A DNA stretch of 64,000 nucleotides, from assembly GCF_014197755.1 (NCBI RefSeq), contig NZ_JACIGE010000002.1, forward strand, positions 1 to 64,000, written 5' to 3'. Both the position numbers and the translations under genes were made by a program. The DNA comes from Rhodocyclus tenuis. GTDB lineage: Bacteria > Pseudomonadota > Gammaproteobacteria > Burkholderiales > Rhodocyclaceae. The notes under the pieces were generated by a model. The model saw only the letters and a program-made list of their open reading frames with translations. It searched no databases and was not told where the DNA came from. Of this stretch, positions 47,131 through 56,590 are shown piece after piece (position 1 is the first letter of the stretch; each line of letters starts with the position of its first letter).

Positions 47131-47153
47131 GATATCCCCCCCGGGAGGATATG
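47131..47153 (+). promoter_or_regulatory. CsoR/RcnR-type GC-tract operator
   Basis: GATATCC and GGATATG flank a C/G tract (CCCCCGGGA), the pattern bound by CsoR/RcnR-family sensors. It lies 12 nt before the csoR-type start, so it overlaps the expected promoter and suggests autoregulation of the two-gene unit. Confidence 0.65.
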
Positions 47154-47164
47154 ATAGTCGAACC

Positions 47165-47434
47165 ATGACGACCAATGCCACCCACCCGGACGTGCTCAAG
47201 CGGCTGAAACGCGCGCAAGGCCATCTGAAAAGCATCATCACGATGCTTGAGGAAGAGCGCGGCTGCCTTGAGATCGCACAGCAACTGCTGGCGGTGGAAA
47301 AGGCCATCGCCAACGCCAAGAAGGCGCTGGTCCACGACCATATCGACCATTGCCTTGAACGCTCGGTGAAGGAAGGCGCACTGTCGGCCGACGACACCGT
47401 CCGCGAGTTCAGGGAACTGACGAAGTACCTTTAG
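47165..47434 (+). CDS. CsoR/RcnR/FrmR-family metal-sensing repressor
   Basis: An 89-residue all-helical DNA-binding protein. Fingerprint residues C34, H59 and C63 have the C-x24-H-x3-C spacing of Cu(I) sensors such as CsoR and of the Ni sensor InrS, with an extra H57 and H62. RcnR uses H-C-H-H instead. The downstream gene encodes a CDF exporter, so Ni, Co or Zn is as likely as Cu. Start ATG at 47165. Confidence 0.92.
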   Translation: MTTNATHPDVLKRLKRAQGHLKSIITMLEEERGCLEIAQQLLAVEKAIANAKKALVHDHIDHCLERSVKEGALSADDTVREFRELTKYL

Positions 47435-47456
47435 CGCACAGACAGGCGAAACCGTC

Positions 47457-48398
47457 ATGGCTCATCTTCACACGGCAGATCATTCGCACACCTGCAACCA
47501 CGCCGGGCATGGACATGTTCACGGCGCCGGAGCGAGCGGTTCCGGCAGCGCTTTCTTCATCGCCGTCTTTCTCAATACGGCTTTCGTCGTCGCCGAGTTT
47601 GCCTTCGGTTTCATCGCCAACTCGACGGCGCTGATAGCCGACGCCGGACACAATCTTTCCGACGTGTTCGGCCTGCTGCTGGCCTGGGGCGCGGCGATCC
47701 TCGCCCGCCGCGCGCCGGCAGGACGGTTCACTTACGGCCTGCGCGGCACCTCGATCCTCGCTTCGCTGGCCAACGCCATGTTCCTGCTGGTCGCCTGCGG
47801 CGGCATCGCCTGGGAGGCCGTGCAGCGCTTCAGCCAGGCGCCGGTGGTCAACGGGCTGACGGTGACGCTGGTGGCGGGCGTGGGGATCGCGATCAACGGC
47901 ATTTCGGCCTGGCTGTTCGTCAAGGGCAGCAAGGGCGACCTGAACATCCGCGGCGCCTATCTGCACATGCTCGCCGACGCCGCCGTCTCGTTGGGCGTCG
48001 TCGTCGCCGGTGTGGCGATGATGTTCACCGGCTGGCACTGGCTCGACCCGGTGGTCAGCCTGGTCATCGTCGCCGTGATCGTCGCCGGCACCTGGGGCTT
48101 GCTGCGCGAGTCGGTGCATCTGGTGCTCGACGCCGTGCCGGCGGACATCGACGCGCAGGCAGTCGACGCCTGCCTGCGCCAGCTCCCCGGCGTCAGCGAC
48201 GTGCACGATCTGCACATCTGGGCGATGAGTACCACCGAGAATGCGCTGACCGCGCACCTGGTCATTGCCGACGACCACCCCGGCGACGCCTTCATCGACG
48301 AGGTGACGGCAAACCTGCGCATGCGCTTCGGCATACAGCACAGCACACTGCAGATCGAACGGGGGACGACGGCGCATCGCTGTTGTCTGGCGCCCTGA
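47457..48398 (+). CDS. CDF-family divalent metal exporter
   Basis: A 313-residue inner-membrane cation diffusion facilitator with six spans. The N-terminus is His-rich (HLHTADHSHTCNHAGHGHVHG). Metal-site motifs are DAGHNLSD in span 2 and HMLADAAVS in span 5, and a C-terminal cytoplasmic domain ends with Cys-Cys. It exports Zn, Co, Ni or Fe by proton exchange. It is 22 nt after the CsoR-type gene and is probably de-repressed by metal. Confidence 0.93.
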   Translation: MAHLHTADHSHTCNHAGHGHVHGAGASGSGSAFFIAVFLNTAFVVAEFAFGFIANSTALIADAGHNLSDVFGLLLAWGAAILARRAPAGRFTYGLRGTSILASLANAMFLLVACGGIAWEAVQRFSQAPVVNGLTVTLVAGVGIAINGISAWLFVKGSKGDLNIRGAYLHMLADAAVSLGVVVAGVAMMFTGWHWLDPVVSLVIVAVIVAGTWGLLRESVHLVLDAVPADIDAQAVDACLRQLPGVSDVHDLHIWAMSTTENALTAHLVIADDHPGDAFIDEVTANLRMRFGIQHSTLQIERGTTAHRCCLAP

Positions 48399-48574
48399 GT
48401 GCGGCCAGACGCGCAAGCAATAAGCCGGGCTCAAGCTAAGTCACTGCTAATTCTGGCGTTTCAAAAAAACGTTCATCCAGCAGTAGACACGGCCGTTTAA
48501 AGGCGTAGTGTTGAGTTGCGTCGGGACCGGATCACTGGTTCAGGCCCAATAGCAACAACGCGACTGGAGGTTGA

Positions 48575-48613
48575 ATGGCTGATACTCAACTGCAGGAACA
48601 GATGACTGAGTAG
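48575..48613 (+). CDS. 12-codon ORF with a strong ribosome binding site
   Basis: MADTQLQEQMTE, preceded by GGAGG 4 nt before the ATG. About 60 nt of further sequence leads to a good terminator at 48672. It could be a leader peptide, a small protein or part of a small regulatory RNA; the region 48399-48763 has no larger gene. Confidence 0.3.
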   Translation: MADTQLQEQMTE

Positions 48614-48671
48614 GTCCCAAGCGGCGAATAGCCGATTGCCTTGGCCCGGAGCGCCGAGGTTCAAGTCTCAC

Positions 48672-48706
48672 AAAGCCCATGTCCCTGCGACATGGGCTTT
48701 TGCTTT
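48672..48706 (+). terminator. intrinsic terminator
   Basis: AAAGCCCATGTC (48672-48683) and GACATGGGCTTT (48689-48700) form a perfect 12-bp stem with a CCTGC loop followed by TTTTGCTTT. It ends whatever transcript crosses 48575-48670, and can also end the hybrid kinase transcript on the other strand. Confidence 0.85.
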
Positions 48707-48763
48707 GGCGCCACGGATACTCCCCGGCGCCGGCGATGCGCGGCATGGCGGCCGATCGCGAAC

Positions 48764-51700
48764 TCAGCTGAATCGGGGATCGGCGCTGTCGATGATCGCC
48801 AGCGCCTCGGCAAAGCGGAAATCGCTCACCGCCGCAGCTGCCTCAGCGTAGCGAATGCCGAGGGCTGCGCGCAGCGGACCGGCGTTGTCATCGAACAGCT
48901 GCAGGCTGGAAAAGTCTCCGTCAATCAGTGCCGCGCTCAGTTTCTCCCGCAGGTCTTGCCAGCTTTGCGGTGCCAGCGCTTGTGCGGCGGGCTGAGCGGG
49001 CATCTGCGGCAAGCGGCTGCTAATCGCGCCGATTAATCCCGGCAGGATTCGGGCAATCTCTTCGAGTGGGGCGCGGATCGCTGTTTCGCTGCTGTTCTGG
49101 CGAAGCAAGGATTCAAGATGCCCGGCCAGATCACTGATACGGGTCGCACCGATCTGTGCCGACACGCTCTTCAACGTATGGGCGACGCGCTGGGCATCGT
49201 CGATCCGGCCGGCTTGCAGCGCCTGCTCGACACTCTCGGCGGCAGCGTACTGCCCTGCGCAGTAGTGGGCGAGCAGACGGAGATACAGAGACTCCCGACC
49301 GAGCGCGTTGTGCACTCCCTGTCGAACGTCCAGGCCTTCGATGCGCAGGAGCGCAGCCATTGCATCCACCTCAGGGCTGGCTGCCGGCGCGTGCGTCGCC
49401 TCCGCTTTCCCGCCTGGCTGAGCGGGTTTGACCCATTTCCTGAGTTTATCGACCAGATCGGCCGGATCGATCGGCTTGGCAATATGCTCGTTCATCCCCG
49501 CCTCAAGGCAGATTGCGCGGTCGCCGGGCATGGCGTTGGCGGTCATCGCCAGGATCGGCAGATCACGCAGCAGAGGCAGCTTGCGGATTTCGCGCGCGGC
49601 GGTGATGCCGTCCATGACCGGCATCTGCAAGTCCATCAGGACCACGTCGTAAGCCTGTTGCTGCAGCTTGTGCAGCGCCACCTCGCCGTTCTCTGCGTAG
49701 TCGACGTGCAACCCGAGTTCGCTGAGAAATTCCGTCGCGACTTCCCGATTGAGTTCGTTGTCTTCAACCAGCAGCGCACGTGCTCCGGCCAGCTCCTCGA
49801 TGACAACCAGCGGCGAAGCCTTGGACGGCACAAGCGCAGCCGCTGCGCCGCGCTCGCCGCCGAGTTGCGCGGTAAGGGCATCGAACAGCGCCGATGGCGT
49901 CACCGGTTTGACGAGGACATCGCGGATGCCAACCTGGGCGGCGGCATGCATCACTCTGGCGCGATCAAAGGCAGTGACCATCAGCACCACCGGCGGCGAG
50001 TGCAACTGCCGGCGCTGAATCTCCCTGGCGACGGCAACGCCATCACCGCCCGGCATCTGCCAGTCGAGCAGGATCAGCGCGTACGGCTTTCCGGCCGCGT
50101 CGGCCAAATCGATTTCCTGCAGCGCGGCGGCGCCGCTGTCGACCAGCTCGGTGTCGACGCCAAGGCTGCGCACCATCTCGCCGATCGCCTGCCGCGCCAT
50201 ATCGTTGTCATCGACGACCAGCACCCTGAGGCCGCACAAATCGGGCTGCAGCAGCCTGCGCTGCACCTTCTCCGGTGCCTTGCTGACGTCCAGCCGGACG
50301 CTAAACCAGAAGCGCGAGCCGACGTCGGGCGTGCTGTCGAAGCCGATCGTTCCGCCCATCAGCTGGACGAGGCGTTCGGCGATGGCAAGGCCAAGCCCGG
50401 TGCCACCGTACTTGCGGGTGACCGAGGTATCGGCCTGCTGAAAAGCCTGGAACAGCTTCTTGCGCTGCTCGGGCCGGATGCCGATGCCGGTATCGCACAC
50501 TTCAAAACGCAGCAGCACGCTGTCGGCCGATAGCTCCTGCGGCAAGACATTCAGGCTGATCTGGCCACGTTCGGTGAACTTGACGGCATTGCCGGTCAGA
50601 TTGACCAGGACCTGGCGCAGGCGCAAGGCGTCGCCGACGAAGAGCAGCGGCAAGCGCGAATCGACATCAATGATCAGCTCGACGCCCCGGCTGGCGGTCT
50701 TTTCGGAGAACAGTCCGGCAACGTCATCAAGCAGCTTTTCCAGATCGAAGTCGATCTGTTCCAGTGTCATGCCGTGCGCCTCGAGCTTGCTGATGTCGAG
50801 GATGTCGTTGATGACGCCGAGCAGCATCTGGCTGGACGATTCGATCTTGCACAGATAGTCGCGCACCTTGGCTGGCGGCGCAGCCTTGAGCGCCAGATGC
50901 GTCATGCCGATCACCGAATTCATCGGCGTGCGGATCTCGTGCGACATGGTCGCCAGGAAGTCGGACTTGGTTTTCGCCGCGTCTTCAGCCAGCCGTCTTG
51001 CCTTGACGATTTCATCGAGCGCCTGCCGCTCGACGGTGATGTCTTCAAAGGTGCCGGCGAGGCCTTTGTCCGGATCGAGGCGGTCGACGGCCTGCACCAT
51101 TTTGCGACACCAGAAGCGGCTGCCGTCCTTCCTCACCAGCTGGCTTTCTTCGCGGAAGTAACCGTGCTCGCTGACACCGGCGAGCAGACGCTCGCTGATC
51201 TCGGCATAGCTTTGCTCGTCCGGGTAGAAAATCCGCGTGTTCCGGCCCAGCAGTTCGTCCGGCGCGTAGCCGAAAAGCGTCTCCATGGTGCGGTTGCAGC
51301 GCTGGATCACGCGATTCCGCGACAGCATGACGCCGACGGTGGCCGCGTCGAAGACCGCCTGCAGTTCGTCGGTCGCCTTGCGCAGGGCTTCGGCGGACTC
51401 GCGCGCAGCGGTGATGTCCTCGAGCATGCCGATGACGCCCTGGCCCGGATCGCCGGCGACGAGGCTTCGGGCAGAAACGCGCACCCAGAGCATGCTGCCG
51501 TCGCGACAACGCGACTGCTGTTCCTTGACGTAAGCCTCGCCGGCCGCGAGAGCCGCGTAAAGCTCGGCCCCGACCTCCTCCCAGGAGCGGTCGCCAGCAA
51601 ACAGTACGCGGGTGAACTGGCCGTCGAGTCCGCCGCAGTCGTAGCCGAACATCTGTTCGAGACGGCGATTGCATTGTTCGATCCGCCGCTCGCGCGTCAG

Positions 51701-53518
51701 CATGATGCCGGCGCTGGCACCGTCAAAAATGGCTTGCAGGCGAGTGTTGCTCTCGTTCAGTCTGGCCGTCGCCGCCTCGAGCTCGGCGGTACGTTCCTCC
51801 ACCCGCTGCTCGAGCGTGCGCCGGTAGTCGGCGAGTTCCTGCTCGGTTTTCTTCTGCCCGGTGATGTCGCGCCAGACGACATGCAGCACATCCTTGCCGC
51901 CCATGCGGATCGGCGTGACCAGCACCCAGACGGTGAAGGGCTCGCCGTCAGCGCGAACGTGTTCCCACTCGAACTCGTTCGATCCCTTGGCATAGGCGAC
52001 CTCGACCACCTGCCGCACTTTTTCCGCGGATCGCTGCCCGTCCGGCTGGAACTCGGGCGAGATGTCGGCCGGCGACTGGCCAAGAAACTGCTCGAGCCCG
52101 TCGAGGCGCAGCGTATCAAGGGCGGCCCGGTTGGCCGCGACGAAACACTCGCCCTCGTAGATCAGGATGGGCTGCCGCGTGTCTTCAAACAAGCGGCGAA
52201 AGCGCGACTCGCTCTCGGCCAGCCGGTTCTGGACTTCCATACGCTCGCTGGCATCGAGCGCCACCCCGTCCCAGACGACACCGCCGGCCGCCAGGCGGCG
52301 CGGCCGGGACTGGACGTGCAGCCACTTGCGCTTGCCCGACGGCACCCGGATCGGCAGGATCGCCGAAAAGTCGGTCAGTTCCTGCGCGCTGCGCTGTTCG
52401 GCCTCGGCCAAACCGGCGACGGCTTCGGGCTCGACGCAAGCGAACAGGCACGCCGGATCTGCCAGCACCGCTTCGGGCGTCAATTCGAGCAGACCGACAA
52501 CCCCGGCGCTGATGTAACGAAAACCTGCGCCGGAATCGCTCAGCTCGTACTGATAAACGAAACCGCCGGGCAGGTTGTTGCCGACCGAACGCAGCTGCTC
52601 CTCGCGCTCAAGCAGCGCATCTTCGGCACGCCGGATGTCGGCAACACGCTCGGCCACCGTGCGGCGCAGGGTGAATATCCACAAGGCAAGCAAAGCCGCC
52701 GCCGCCACGAGTACGGCGACCGCAATGCCAGCGTATTCGTAATAGCGCTGGTAATCGGTCGGCGTGCGCAGCCACTTCTCGCGCAGCGACTCGATTTCGG
52801 CGTCGCTGATCGCCGCCATGCCCTGCTCGACCAGCCGCAGCGTGTCAACATCGCCCTTGCGCACGGCACGGTGAAACTGGCCTTTGCCAAGTTCGAAAGC
52901 CTTCGCGAACTGCCGGTTCGCCTGCTGCTGGTAGAGGTAGAAATTCGCCGGGTATTCGTCGAGGCAGAAGACCTTGACGTCCTGCGCCATCGCGCCCTGG
53001 ATCAGCCGGGTGTAGTTGCCATAGAAGACAAGGCTGCTGATTCCGGCGGCCTTGAGCGTTTCGATGCAGGCGTCGCCCTCCATGACGCCGACCTTGAAGC
53101 CGCGCAGCGCGTTGAGGCTGGTGACGCCACTGATCGAGACGTCACGGTAGATCGCCACCGGCAGATCGGCGTAGGGTCTGGAAAACTCGTAATAAGGCGC
53201 ACGGCCCGGCGTCGCGAAAATGTTCTCGATGACATCAGCGCCGCCGTCGAGCAGCGTTCGCTGCGCCAGCTCCCATTTGAGCGCCTTCAACTCGACACGA
53301 ATACCCGTTTTCGCTTCCCAGAGCTTCCAGACGTCTACGAGGAAGCCCTCTTCCTTGCCGTCGGCGTTGAGGAAAAGGTAGGGCGGGTAGTTCTCGTCGC
53401 CGACGACGCGCAGCGTTTTCTGCGCGGGCTGCGCCAAGGCCAGCTGTGCGCAGACCAGCCACGACAGTGCGGCCAGCAGGCTGATCACGCAGGGTCGAAT
53501 CGTTTGACGGGCACGCAT
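48764..53518 (-). CDS. hybrid sensor histidine kinase with periplasmic solute-binding domain and four PAS domains
   Basis: A 1584-residue BvgS/EvgS-like protein. Signal peptide (1-30), periplasmic SBP-type-3 domain (about 35-255), one membrane span (262-285), four PAS domains (about 305-425, 435-555, 590-705, 715-830), HisKA with H860 in [16 protein letters not shown], HATPase (965-1080), receiver 1 with D1152, receiver 2 with D1296, and an Hpt domain with H1447 in AHTLKSVSAQIG. All phosphorelay residues are present. It likely senses an amino-acid-like ligand plus redox/energy through PAS. No response regulator is adjacent, so its target lies elsewhere. Confidence 0.92.
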   Translation of the reverse strand: MRARQTIRPCVISLLAALSWLVCAQLALAQPAQKTLRVVGDENYPPYLFLNADGKEEGFLVDVWKLWEAKTGIRVELKALKWELAQRTLLDGGADVIENIFATPGRAPYYEFSRPYADLPVAIYRDVSISGVTSLNALRGFKVGVMEGDACIETLKAAGISSLVFYGNYTRLIQGAMAQDVKVFCLDEYPANFYLYQQQANRQFAKAFELGKGQFHRAVRKGDVDTLRLVEQGMAAISDAEIESLREKWLRTPTDYQRYYEYAGIAVAVLVAAAALLALWIFTLRRTVAERVADIRRAEDALLEREEQLRSVGNNLPGGFVYQYELSDSGAGFRYISAGVVGLLELTPEAVLADPACLFACVEPEAVAGLAEAEQRSAQELTDFSAILPIRVPSGKRKWLHVQSRPRRLAAGGVVWDGVALDASERMEVQNRLAESESRFRRLFEDTRQPILIYEGECFVAANRAALDTLRLDGLEQFLGQSPADISPEFQPDGQRSAEKVRQVVEVAYAKGSNEFEWEHVRADGEPFTVWVLVTPIRMGGKDVLHVVWRDITGQKKTEQELADYRRTLEQRVEERTAELEAATARLNESNTRLQAIFDGASAGIMLTRERRIEQCNRRLEQMFGYDCGGLDGQFTRVLFAGDRSWEEVGAELYAALAAGEAYVKEQQSRCRDGSMLWVRVSARSLVAGDPGQGVIGMLEDITAARESAEALRKATDELQAVFDAATVGVMLSRNRVIQRCNRTMETLFGYAPDELLGRNTRIFYPDEQSYAEISERLLAGVSEHGYFREESQLVRKDGSRFWCRKMVQAVDRLDPDKGLAGTFEDITVERQALDEIVKARRLAEDAAKTKSDFLATMSHEIRTPMNSVIGMTHLALKAAPPAKVRDYLCKIESSSQMLLGVINDILDISKLEAHGMTLEQIDFDLEKLLDDVAGLFSEKTASRGVELIIDVDSRLPLLFVGDALRLRQVLVNLTGNAVKFTERGQISLNVLPQELSADSVLLRFEVCDTGIGIRPEQRKKLFQAFQQADTSVTRKYGGTGLGLAIAERLVQLMGGTIGFDSTPDVGSRFWFSVRLDVSKAPEKVQRRLLQPDLCGLRVLVVDDNDMARQAIGEMVRSLGVDTELVDSGAAALQEIDLADAAGKPYALILLDWQMPGGDGVAVAREIQRRQLHSPPVVLMVTAFDRARVMHAAAQVGIRDVLVKPVTPSALFDALTAQLGGERGAAAALVPSKASPLVVIEELAGARALLVEDNELNREVATEFLSELGLHVDYAENGEVALHKLQQQAYDVVLMDLQMPVMDGITAAREIRKLPLLRDLPILAMTANAMPGDRAICLEAGMNEHIAKPIDPADLVDKLRKWVKPAQPGGKAEATHAPAASPEVDAMAALLRIEGLDVRQGVHNALGRESLYLRLLAHYCAGQYAAAESVEQALQAGRIDDAQRVAHTLKSVSAQIGATRISDLAGHLESLLRQNSSETAIRAPLEEIARILPGLIGAISSRLPQMPAQPAAQALAPQSWQDLREKLSAALIDGDFSSLQLFDDNAGPLRAALGIRYAEAAAAVSDFRFAEALAIIDSADPRFS

Positions 53519-53865
53519 CGGTCTTCTCCAAACCTTGCATCGCGACGAGGTTCGATCCCCCCCCTGTCACAGCCGCTGGCAAGGCTTGCAGGCCATGCAG
53601 GAACGCTAGGCAGCCGTCATGAGGGCGACGCTGTTGCAGTGTAGCGGATTCTTCCCGGTCGTCGACGCCCGGCTGCCGCCGCAGCGGCCACCGTGTTGCG
53701 AATGGTTTCCATCTGTTATACGATGAAACGGCATCAATCCTCATCATCTGCGTGGTCGTGAAGCGTGCCGCCGGAATCGAAGAAAATCCCTGGCAGGAAG
53801 GGCTCGCTGGTGAATCGCCTGAAAAATCTGCGCAGCGCCCTGCCTGCAATCGCGTGCGTCCGCTG
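53519..53865. other. divergent intergenic region between the hybrid kinase and the copper-uptake genes
   Basis: About 350 bp. A TATACG-like -10 candidate is near 53717, but no -35 at good spacing; no clear metal-regulator box was recognised. An in-frame GTG at 53752 could be an earlier start of the DUF2946 gene. Confidence 0.35.
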
Positions 53866-54270
53866 ATGCGAGCGGCGCACATGCACGCCTTCCGCCACCG
53901 CTGCGGGCTGTGGCTGGCAACCTGCGTACTCGTCTTCGCCGTACTGGCGCCGGCGATTGCGCAGTGGCGAGCCAGCGCCGACGATCCGGCACAAGGCACA
54001 GTGCAGATATGCACGGCCGCCGGCATGGTCACCCTCGGCGGGTCGGCGCCCGCCGATTCAGACGACGGCGGCCAGCGCGGCAGCCACTGTCTGTGGTGCA
54101 AGCTGCACGTCTGCACCGGACTGGCCGCGGGAAACCCGGGCTGCCTCGGCGGCGAGATTGCCCGCAGCATTCCGGCGACGCCACCCGAAGCCCCGCCGCG
54201 CCCGCGTTTTACGCAGCACCGGCCAGACTCGCCGCGCGCACCGCCCGCCCCGCCCGCCAGTCTCGCCTGA
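53866..54270 (+). CDS. DUF2946-family protein
   Basis: A 134-residue protein. A hydrophobic N-terminal segment (LWLATCVLVFAVLAPAIAQW) is a signal or anchor. The family marks VQICTAAGMVTLGG and the C-terminal HCLWCKLH (Cys/His-rich) are present, and a Pro-rich tail ends it. DUF2946 genes are often found beside TonB-dependent copper receptors, as here. Start uncertain: ATG 53866 or 53881, or GTG 53752; no strong ribosome binding site. Confidence 0.6.
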   Translation: MRAAHMHAFRHRCGLWLATCVLVFAVLAPAIAQWRASADDPAQGTVQICTAAGMVTLGGSAPADSDDGGQRGSHCLWCKLHVCTGLAAGNPGCLGGEIARSIPATPPEAPPRPRFTQHRPDSPRAPPAPPASLA

Positions 54271-54424
54271 GCAGGGCCGCACGCGGCCGCAGGTTTCGCG
54301 CCTGACGCGGACCTCGGCGCGTGCCGGCGTCACCTGCGACTTACCCCCCGATTCGATTGTTGCGCCCAGCGCGGCCCGCACGCGGCCGCGGCTGCGCGTG
54401 CACGCCCCAGACAAAGGAATTCTC

Positions 54425-56479
54425 GTGAACAAGACTCTCATCGCCGCCTCGCTGGCAGCGATTCCCTGCCTTTCCGCCATCGCCGCCGAAGACCAGAACG
54501 CGGCACCACTCGACGAAGTTGTCGTCACTGCGCCGCGCATGGAACAACCGCTCAAGGTCGTCACCGACCCGAAGGCGCCGCGGCAGCCGCTACCGGCGCA
54601 CGACGGCGCCGACTTCCTGAAGAGCATTCCGGGCTTTTCGGTGATCCGCAAGGGCGCCACCGACGGCGACCCGGTGCTGCGCGGCTTTTCTGGATCGCGC
54701 CTCGGCATCCTGCTCGACGGCCAGGAAATCTACGGCGGCTGCGGCGGCCGCATGGACCCGCCGACGGCCTACGTCTACCCCGAAGCCTACGATCGCGTCA
54801 CCGTGCTCAAGGGCCCGCAGAGCGTACGCTACGGCGCCGGGCAATCGGCCGGCGTGGTGCTCTTCGAGCGCGATGCGAAACGCCTGCGTGAAGCCGGCAT
54901 CAGCGGCAACGCCAGCCTGACGCTCGGCAGTGCCGGGCGCAACGACGAGGTGTTCTCGGTACGGGCAGGAACGCCGGACTACTACCTGCGCGCCGGCGCC
55001 ACGCGCGCCGACGCCAAGGACTACAAGGACGGCAACGGCCGGCGCATCCACTCCGCCTATACGCGCTGGAGCAGCAACTTCGCCTTTGGCCTCACCCCCG
55101 ACGACAACACGCTCGCCGAACTGGCCTACAGCCGCAGCGACGGCGAAGCCGCCTACGCCGACCGAGCGATGGATGGCTCGAAGTTCGCGCGCGAGAACGT
55201 CTCGCTCAAGTTCGAGCGGCGCCGGCTCTCCGAGCTGGTCGACAAGGTCGAGGCGCTTGCCTACTACAACTACGTCGACCACGTGATGGACAACTACCGC
55301 CTGCGGCCGAACGCCAACACGGCGACGTCCTACGCGGCGATGAACCCCGACCGCAAGACCGTCGGCGGCCGCTTCGCGCTGACGCTGACGCCGAGCAGCG
55401 AGTGGTCGATCATCGTCGGCGCCGACGCCAAGAACGACCGTCACCGTTACCGCAGCGCGATGATGCAGGCCAGCGCCGCCGCCGCGACTGCGCTCTACGA
55501 ATCGCTGCCCTGGCGCGACGACATCGAGTTCACGCAGACCGGCGTGTTCAGCGAAGCAACGCGATTCCTGACGCCCGACTCACGCGCCATCGCCGGCCTG
55601 CGCGTCGACTGGCACGAAGCGACCGACCGCCGACCGGACCGCTACAGCGCGGCAACGAGCCCGGTCAACACGACCAAGGGTGCGACGCGCCACGACACGT
55701 TGCCGAGCGGTTTTGCGCGGTACGAGCGCGATCTCGCCGAACTCGGTGCGACTGTCTACGCCGGCCTCGGCCACGCCGAGCGCATGCCCGACTACTGGGA
55801 ACTGCTGGAAAAGGACCCAGCCACCGGCCAGAGCGCCTTCCTCGCCACCCGCCCGGAAAAGACCAGCCAGCTCGACGTTGGCGGCCACTGGCGGCGCGGC
55901 GACTGGCAGGGCTCGCTGTCGACCTTCTATTCCAAGGTCAGCGACTATCTGCTGATCAACTGGGATAACGGCCAGACGCGCAACGTCAACGCCACCATCT
56001 TCGGCGGCGAGGCCGACGCCACCTACCGTCTGTCGCCGACCTGGTCGACGACGGGTACGCTGGCCTACGTGCGCGGCAGCAACGACACCGACAACAAGCC
56101 GCTGGCGCAGCAGCCGCCGCTGGAAATGCGCCTGTCGCTGAACTACGACGACGGCCGCCATTCCTTCGGCGCGCTGTGGCGCGCGGTCGCCGCGCAGGAC
56201 CGCTACGACATCGGCTCCGGCAACATCGTCATGAACGGCAAGGACATCGGCCGCAGCGGCGGTTTCGGCGTCTTTTCGGTTAACGCCGGCTGGCGCCCGG
56301 CCAAGGGCACGCTGCTCACCGCCGGCATCGACAACCTGTTCGACAAGGCCTACGCCGAGCACCTGTCGAAGACCGGCCAGTCCTCAGGCCTTTCGGGCGC
56401 GGCGCTGTTCCCGGCCAACACCCGCATCAACGAACCGGGCCGCACCTTCTGGCTGAAGGGGCAGATCGCCTTCGACTGA
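54425..56479 (+). CDS. oprC: TonB-dependent copper receptor (OprC/NosA type)
   Basis: A 684-residue outer-membrane receptor. GTG start at 54425, with AAAGGAA 6 nt before; signal peptide to about residue 21 (SAIAA). A plug domain (TonB box-like DEVVVTAPR, then GADFLKSIPGFSVIRKGATDGDPVLRGFSGSRLGILLDGQ) carries GGCGGRMDPPTAYVYPEAYD, the OprC hallmark with Cys and Met for copper. A 22-strand barrel follows, ending in Phe-Asp (INEPGRTFWLKGQIAFD). It imports copper species via TonB. Confidence 0.93.
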   Translation: MNKTLIAASLAAIPCLSAIAAEDQNAAPLDEVVVTAPRMEQPLKVVTDPKAPRQPLPAHDGADFLKSIPGFSVIRKGATDGDPVLRGFSGSRLGILLDGQEIYGGCGGRMDPPTAYVYPEAYDRVTVLKGPQSVRYGAGQSAGVVLFERDAKRLREAGISGNASLTLGSAGRNDEVFSVRAGTPDYYLRAGATRADAKDYKDGNGRRIHSAYTRWSSNFAFGLTPDDNTLAELAYSRSDGEAAYADRAMDGSKFARENVSLKFERRRLSELVDKVEALAYYNYVDHVMDNYRLRPNANTATSYAAMNPDRKTVGGRFALTLTPSSEWSIIVGADAKNDRHRYRSAMMQASAAAATALYESLPWRDDIEFTQTGVFSEATRFLTPDSRAIAGLRVDWHEATDRRPDRYSAATSPVNTTKGATRHDTLPSGFARYERDLAELGATVYAGLGHAERMPDYWELLEKDPATGQSAFLATRPEKTSQLDVGGHWRRGDWQGSLSTFYSKVSDYLLINWDNGQTRNVNATIFGGEADATYRLSPTWSTTGTLAYVRGSNDTDNKPLAQQPPLEMRLSLNYDDGRHSFGALWRAVAAQDRYDIGSGNIVMNGKDIGRSGGFGVFSVNAGWRPAKGTLLTAGIDNLFDKAYAEHLSKTGQSSGLSGAALFPANTRINEPGRTFWLKGQIAFD

Positions 56480-56499
56480 ACTGTGGGTTGAAGCACTGA

Positions 56500-56524
56500 C
56501 GCAGCCCGCGCACCGCGGGCTGCG
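56500..56524 (+). terminator. GC-rich hairpin after the copper receptor gene
   Basis: CGCAGCCCGCG and CGCGGGCTGCG (11-bp perfect stem) flank CAC, 20 nt after the stop. No T-run follows, so it is either a weak terminator or an mRNA 3' stabiliser. Confidence 0.55.
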
Positions 56525-56590
56525 CCATCAGCGCTGCGTTATGCTGCGGCGACATCGCACCGGGCGCCGGAGCATACCCCAGGAGGTTTC

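Noticed and set aside
48646-48670. tRNA-like T-arm (GAGGTTCAAGTCTC) as a tRNA gene or attachment site
   Set aside because: No acceptor, D or anticodon arm can be found upstream, and no integrase or direct repeat is present.
50774-53644. Plus-strand frame of 956 codons opposite the hybrid kinase
   Set aside because: Antisense shadow of a clear multi-domain kinase; the composition is that of reversed GC-rich codons.
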